From: Nitrosomonadales bacterium
GTDB lineage: Bacteria; Pseudomonadota; Gammaproteobacteria; Burkholderiales; Gallionellaceae
Assembly: GCA_016199835.1 (NCBI GenBank)
Contig: JACQFX010000021.1
Location: 1-53,534, forward strand
Length of the DNA: 53,534 nucleotides
Direction of reading: 5' to 3'
The notes beneath the pieces were generated by a model. That model did not search any database, had not been told where the DNA came from, and was given only the letters and a program-made list of their open reading frames with translations. Made by a program: the position numbers and the translations under genes. Within the stretch, counting starts at the first letter, position 1, and each line of letters begins with the position of its first letter. Of this stretch, positions 49,716 to 53,534 are shown piece after piece.

Positions 49716-52130
49716 CTAGAAATCCTTGCGGCCTCCCAGAGAGAAATATTTCCGCGTCGTTTTCGAAGCCTGTCCCGTTGCGGGAGTGTTGTTGGTGATG
49801 TCTATTCCGCCATCGACTCCGAAACTGAGATCATTTCTTGCTCGATATTCCAGCCTGATCATCGGGCTGAACATGGTTATTTTTCCTGTCGCACTGCCAC
49901 CTAGGTCATAGGATGATTGCCAACTTACACGCAGCGAGGTATCTGCCGTCCATTTTTCAGCCCAACCCAAATGGTTGGAGAGCATAACGTTCTCCGCTTT
50001 GGACAACTTGCTGGATGAGTAACCCAGACTGAAAACTGACACATCGTTGATGGTAAATATGCCGTTCCCTATCAAGCGTGCATTTATCCCCTTGCTGCTA
50101 CCCGTTGATGGCGTGGCAGGTACACACCCTGCTGGGTAGTTAACTAAATCGACAGCGGGGATGTTAGTAAGGTTTTGCATACATCCAAATGGACTCTCGG
50201 GCAAGCTGGACGTCCGTGAAACATTGATATCAGCCCCGGCTTGCCATTTTTCCCTTATTTGCTGATTTACACCGAACGAAACCGAATCCGAAGAACCTGT
50301 GCGCTCCAATGCCAGTGCTTTCACAGCTTCCTTGCCATAAAGATCCAGCAATGTATTAATCGGGTTGGGGCTGCCAATCGCTGCATTGCTGAGACTGATA
50401 GCGGGCGACTTCCGATGATCCAGCGCAAATGTGAAACTTGTCCCGGCATCAGCCGTTACTGTTCCTTGCAGGAGCGCTGTGTTTATAACTCTGAAGAACG
50501 TATCGTAATCAAGCAAAGCGTAGGCGTTCTTGTTCGCATCGAAATAACGTATATCTGCACCCACTGCACTGCGATCGACAAAAGCATCGGTACGTTGATT
50601 GACATAATAGACGGAGCCTCCCCAGCGCGTACTATTTACCAGAGCCAACCCCAGAGAATAGAACTTCGGCTTGGAAGCTGTTGTGTAATCTGAAAGTTGT
50701 CCGGTCGACGCTGTTGCTTGCCATTGCGGAGTAATGCCATAGCCTGCTGCAACTCCGTCAAATCTTCCCATCACTCCGCCGCCTGATGGCGATTGGCGTC
50801 CAACACGCGCTGAAAGCGCCGTGACGCTATCCTTGATGTCATAGTAAAGGGTACTTAGTCTGTTGGGTTTTACCTGGCTGGATTCCTTTATCAAATAATT
50901 TTTGCTGTAGGTATCCTGGAAAACAAAACGGCTATCGTAGCGGTCATTACGCGAGCGCACGGAAGCATTAACACTCGTTATCAACATGTTCTGATCGGTG
51001 TTTGAGCTGGACGGATTATTGCTGGCGCCTGCAAGCGTAGTAAGGCTCTCTCCATGGTAATAATTCATGGACAAGCTGCCATTCGATACGGTTTGAAATT
51101 CTTTTCTTTCCTTGCTCTTCTCTTCTTTTGCCGCTGCCTGAGTCGGCTGCTGCACGACAGCTAACTTTGCCAATCGCTCCTTCACTCGATCTACACCCTC
51201 ACCTGTGGTATAGGTTTTAAGATATGTTTCATATTCGAGTTTTGCCTTGAATTTTTGCCCAGCACTCTCGCGTGCAATGCCAATCCACTCTTGCGCATCC
51301 TGCGAATACTTGTTGGGTGGCAACAGCAGCACTTTGTTGAAAGCCTCGATAGCGACACCCGCTTCGTTGACTTTCAGTGCTTCGCGGCCTTTCCCCATGA
51401 GCACTTCGGCCTGGCTATCCGTTTCCCTGGTTCGGTCCTCCAGAGTTGGCTCTGCTGCGGCAACAGGAGTCGATGGAACAACACCTGAAGCAGCCTCTAT
51501 TTGTGGCAGCCCACTTTCAACTTGCGGCGACGCATTCCCAATCGCTGGCGCTACACTCTCCGGTGCTGTCAGCTTGACTGCAGCAGGTAATTCAGCCGCA
51601 GCCTTATTAAAGATTTGTATTTCTACTTTCGGTGCGTTGGCATCGCCACTTACTGTGCCGGCCTGATCCTTGGCAGCTTTGGTTTTCGCGCTGTTATCTT
51701 GTTTTTCAGGTTTAAAGGTGATCACAAAGCTACGTTGGCTCTTGCCTATGCGCACACCATATTCGGCTGGACGGTCAAATTCGATAACCAACTTTGGCTC
51801 GGTAGCCAGATTGCGAACGGTGGTCACAAAACCTGGGATCAGGCCCGATGGCGGAGATTTGCGGATTTCATTATCCAGCCAATCCTTGGCACCGGCTTTA
51901 TCCAGTATCTGGAAATATATCTCCAGATGCTGTCCTTTTTTATCAGAAAAATGCCGCAAATAGTGCACCTGCCCGCTTAACAAAATAATTGCGCTGACCT
52001 TGCCATCTTTGGCCTGGTTTATAACGATGTCATCCATCATCTGTGCCGCCACATCGCCAATAAAGCATGTCCAAATCAGTAACGCAAGAAACATTCCCCA
52101 TATTCTTGGTACGCTATTTTTCATGTTCAT
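49716..52130 (-). CDS. Outer-membrane beta-barrel protein with N-terminal AMIN-like and TPR domains
   Basis: An 804-residue exported protein: a signal peptide to about residue 29, an AMIN-like beta domain (about 31-145; VHYLRHFSDKKGQHLEIYF), a variable Pro/Ala/Val linker, a TPR-like region (about 242-315; LMGKGREALKVNEAGVAIEAFNKVLLLPP), and a C-terminal barrel of about 450 residues with alternating aromatic strands that ends in Phe, the outer-membrane protein signature. The gene follows the multiheme cytochrome gene on the same strand after a hairpin. By layout it could be the porin partner of that cytochrome, with the periplasmic domains docking other proteins. Confidence 0.75.
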   Translation of the reverse strand: MNMKNSVPRIWGMFLALLIWTCFIGDVAAQMMDDIVINQAKDGKVSAIILLSGQVHYLRHFSDKKGQHLEIYFQILDKAGAKDWLDNEIRKSPPSGLIPGFVTTVRNLATEPKLVIEFDRPAEYGVRIGKSQRSFVITFKPEKQDNSAKTKAAKDQAGTVSGDANAPKVEIQIFNKAAAELPAAVKLTAPESVAPAIGNASPQVESGLPQIEAASGVVPSTPVAAAEPTLEDRTRETDSQAEVLMGKGREALKVNEAGVAIEAFNKVLLLPPNKYSQDAQEWIGIARESAGQKFKAKLEYETYLKTYTTGEGVDRVKERLAKLAVVQQPTQAAAKEEKSKERKEFQTVSNGSLSMNYYHGESLTTLAGASNNPSSSNTDQNMLITSVNASVRSRNDRYDSRFVFQDTYSKNYLIKESSQVKPNRLSTLYYDIKDSVTALSARVGRQSPSGGGVMGRFDGVAAGYGITPQWQATASTGQLSDYTTASKPKFYSLGLALVNSTRWGGSVYYVNQRTDAFVDRSAVGADIRYFDANKNAYALLDYDTFFRVINTALLQGTVTADAGTSFTFALDHRKSPAISLSNAAIGSPNPINTLLDLYGKEAVKALALERTGSSDSVSFGVNQQIREKWQAGADINVSRTSSLPESPFGCMQNLTNIPAVDLVNYPAGCVPATPSTGSSKGINARLIGNGIFTINDVSVFSLGYSSSKLSKAENVMLSNHLGWAEKWTADTSLRVSWQSSYDLGGSATGKITMFSPMIRLEYRARNDLSFGVDGGIDITNNTPATGQASKTTRKYFSLGGRKDF

Positions 52131-52158
52131 TTATTGCCTCATGCGATATTTATAAATA

Positions 52159-52195
52159 GACAAAACGCCTCCGATTTCCAGAAGGCGTTATTGTC
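52159..52195 (-). terminator. Inverted repeat between the multiheme and barrel genes
   Basis: GACAA plus ACGCCT (52159-52170) pair with AGGCGT plus TTGTC (52183-52195) with a small bulge. On the minus strand the stem is followed by a T-rich stretch. It lies in the 140 bases downstream of the cytochrome and upstream of the barrel gene, so it may attenuate rather than fully end transcription. Confidence 0.55.
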
Positions 52196-52270
52196 TCTAT
52201 GACTCTTGCAAAATTCCCCACCCGGAAAAACTATCAACCATAATTGAGCAGCTTGTCCACCGTAGTCCAG

Positions 52271-53534
52271 TTAATCCCAATTTACATATGCAGTACCTTT
52301 GCTGCCACGCGGTTTGTGGCACCCGGAGATCGAGCAATCCTTGGCGGTTGATGCACCATTATGCGATTTCTTCTCCATCTTGCCCAGGTACGTTACACCT
52401 GTGAGGTGGCAATTCACACAATACACACCCGCTGGTGTTGTTCCTCCGCCTTGCGCACCATTATGATTCATCGTCTCGCTGGTCCAGGCCGTTGCCGATA
52501 TGACGATCGCACTCTTATGGCAAGTGTTGCAATCCAGCGTACCGGTGATCGTGGTCGGTATGTGGTTAACCAGAGTCTTGGCCTGTGCTCCTATGCTTCC
52601 TTCCCCAGTATAAGTTCCATTATGGCAAGTGTCGCATCGAGTAGTCGATGGATATCCTGTAGCAGTATGGATATTCGCTGCTGTATACGAGGTGAACGAG
52701 CCTATTGCCGAAGTTCCATATGATGTTGTATGGCAATAGTCGCATTGACCAACTCCTGAAACGGCTATCGTTGCACCTGCTGCACTTGAAGGAATGTGCT
52801 GCGATGTAAATATCCTGCCTGCCCCCCCGGAAACATGGCACCCGGCTGTAGCACAATTATGTTGCGTTGTCTGGGGGTAGGTATGTCCCGCCGTGGCTCC
52901 CAGGAACGTTGTGTATGTCGAGGTATTGCTCGGCGTATGACAACCGGAACAATCCTGCGTCCCGATCGCAATGTGCCCAGGGAATGAAGACGTACCCATG
53001 GCCGTCGTTCCGTTGTGGCAAGTTGCACAACCCGAAAGTATGCTTGTATGGCCTGGAAGGCCAACCATATTCATCCCCAGGAAGCTCGTGTAGCTACCGG
53101 TGTTGCTGGATGTGTGGCATATGCCGCAGTCTTCCGCCGGATAGCCCTTTATGTGACTGGCGATCTTCTTGACCACCGATGGATAAGCCGGGGCGCTCGT
53201 GTCATGACACGAAGCACACAACGGTACCGCAGTCGCAACATTGGTGTGGCCGCTGGTTCCCATGGCCCAGGTTGTAAACGTGCTGTAACCCGTACCGTGG
53301 CATGCATTGCATTGCACGCCCGTGTTATACGGGATATGCGACGGGGATGCAGGTTTGACCACCACACTCGGGAAGGTCTTTCCGTTGTCATGACAGGTCG
53401 AGCAGAGCGGCACTGCGGTCGCAACGTTGGTGTGTCCACCGGTTCCCATGGTCCATGTCGTAAACACACTCAGACTGCTATGACATGTGTTGCAATCTAT
53501 ACCCGTGTTGTACGCAATGTGGGCTGTAGCCGAA
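52271..53534 (-). CDS. Large multiheme cytochrome c (partial, 5' end outside the window)
   Basis: The frame is open to the window edge and stops at 52271, giving more than 420 residues without a start. It holds eleven CxxCH sites and two CX4CH sites (CATAGCH and CSISGCH), thirteen potential hemes. The protein is rich in Thr, Ser and Gly and built of repeats, with motif blocks such as FTTWTMGTGGHTNVATAVPLC. Such proteins are secreted or periplasmic conductors, as in the porin-cytochrome systems of iron-oxidising and iron-reducing bacteria. The next gene downstream encodes a barrel protein, supporting that reading. Confidence 0.85.
   Translation of the reverse strand, partial: SATAHIAYNTGIDCNTCHSSLSVFTTWTMGTGGHTNVATAVPLCSTCHDNGKTFPSVVVKPASPSHIPYNTGVQCNACHGTGYSTFTTWAMGTSGHTNVATAVPLCASCHDTSAPAYPSVVKKIASHIKGYPAEDCGICHTSSNTGSYTSFLGMNMVGLPGHTSILSGCATCHNGTTAMGTSSFPGHIAIGTQDCSGCHTPSNTSTYTTFLGATAGHTYPQTTQHNCATAGCHVSGGAGRIFTSQHIPSSAAGATIAVSGVGQCDYCHTTSYGTSAIGSFTSYTAANIHTATGYPSTTRCDTCHNGTYTGEGSIGAQAKTLVNHIPTTITGTLDCNTCHKSAIVISATAWTSETMNHNGAQGGGTTPAGVYCVNCHLTGVTYLGKMEKKSHNGASTAKDCSISGCHKPRGSKGTAYVNWD
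53150..53534. repeat. Tandem 61-62-codon repeats in the multiheme gene
   Basis: The block HI-A/P-YNTG ... C-N-x-CH ... FTTW-x-MGT-x-GHTNVATAVPLC-x-x-CH recurs with a period of 61-62 codons (about 185 bases), each unit with two hemes. Nucleotide identity between neighbouring units is high, showing recent duplication. Confidence 0.75.

Noticed and set aside
52271..53534. CRISPR-like array suggested by the repeats
   Set aside because: The repeats are coding, 185 bases long and follow the protein's heme motifs; no spacers exist.

Overview
The window looks like a chromosome segment of a betaproteobacterium, most likely an iron- or sulfur-oxidising relative of the Gallionellaceae (Sideroxydans/Gallionella type). 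The reasons are typical betaproteobacterial gene neighbourhoods (gltB-gltD-hemE-priA, hemA-prfA-prmC-grxD, glnK-amtB beside ubiK-comM), moderate GC content, and many c-type cytochromes. The family-level placement is inference; no 16S rRNA gene is present.

Layout. 1-2462: the first codons of a leftward gene, then tsaC, hemF, a 41-residue lipoprotein overlapping the hemF stop, and a triheme cytochrome. 2465-9327: a leftward cluster of nine genes: a receiver protein, a small Tat-signal protein, a Tat-exported four-cluster ferredoxin, an NrfD-type membrane subunit, a tetraheme cytochrome, a small protein, a class I cytochrome c, a membrane-anchored monoheme protein and an FAD oxidase. It looks like a quinone/periplasm electron-transfer module without a molybdopterin subunit. 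9575-11291: an unfamiliar two-gene unit (HEPN-like and HNH-like). 11439-16781: a YecA-type SEC-C protein, a NarL/NarX-like two-component pair and priA. 17074-24353: hemE, gltD, gltB. 24641-27521: an exported protein, a monoheme lipoprotein and a B12-binding radical SAM enzyme.

27814-29916 is groES-groEL behind a CIRCE operator. tRNA-Phe and hemA-prfA-prmC-grxD follow, then argH (leftward), an AlgZ/AlgR-like LytS/LytTR pair, murI-purU and a small membrane protein. glnK-amtB (39914-41754) has a sigma-54 promoter and a perfect NtrC-type palindrome. ubiK and the front of comM follow. comM is interrupted: its 5' part ends at 43125 and its 3' part resumes near 46872, with about 100 codons missing. 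Between them lies about 3.7 kb of lower-GC DNA that begins with TGT and degenerate direct repeats and carries a TnsE-like gene, two small unknown genes and a HigBA-like toxin-antitoxin pair. I read this as a decayed Tn7-like element at comM, a known integration hotspot.

47255-53534: an exported coiled-coil protein, a DUF2288 protein, a gamma-carbonic anhydrase homologue, pyrC, then an outer-membrane beta-barrel protein with TPR preceded by a very heme-rich protein that runs off the window end. The last two resemble a porin-cytochrome system for moving electrons across the outer membrane, which would fit the respiratory cluster at 2465-9327.

Smaller signals of note are two related palindromic repeats lying in frame inside priA and prmC, a DnaA-box cluster between priA and hemE, an IscR-like palindrome before grxD, and a toxin-antitoxin promoter whose predicted start falls on the toxin ATG.
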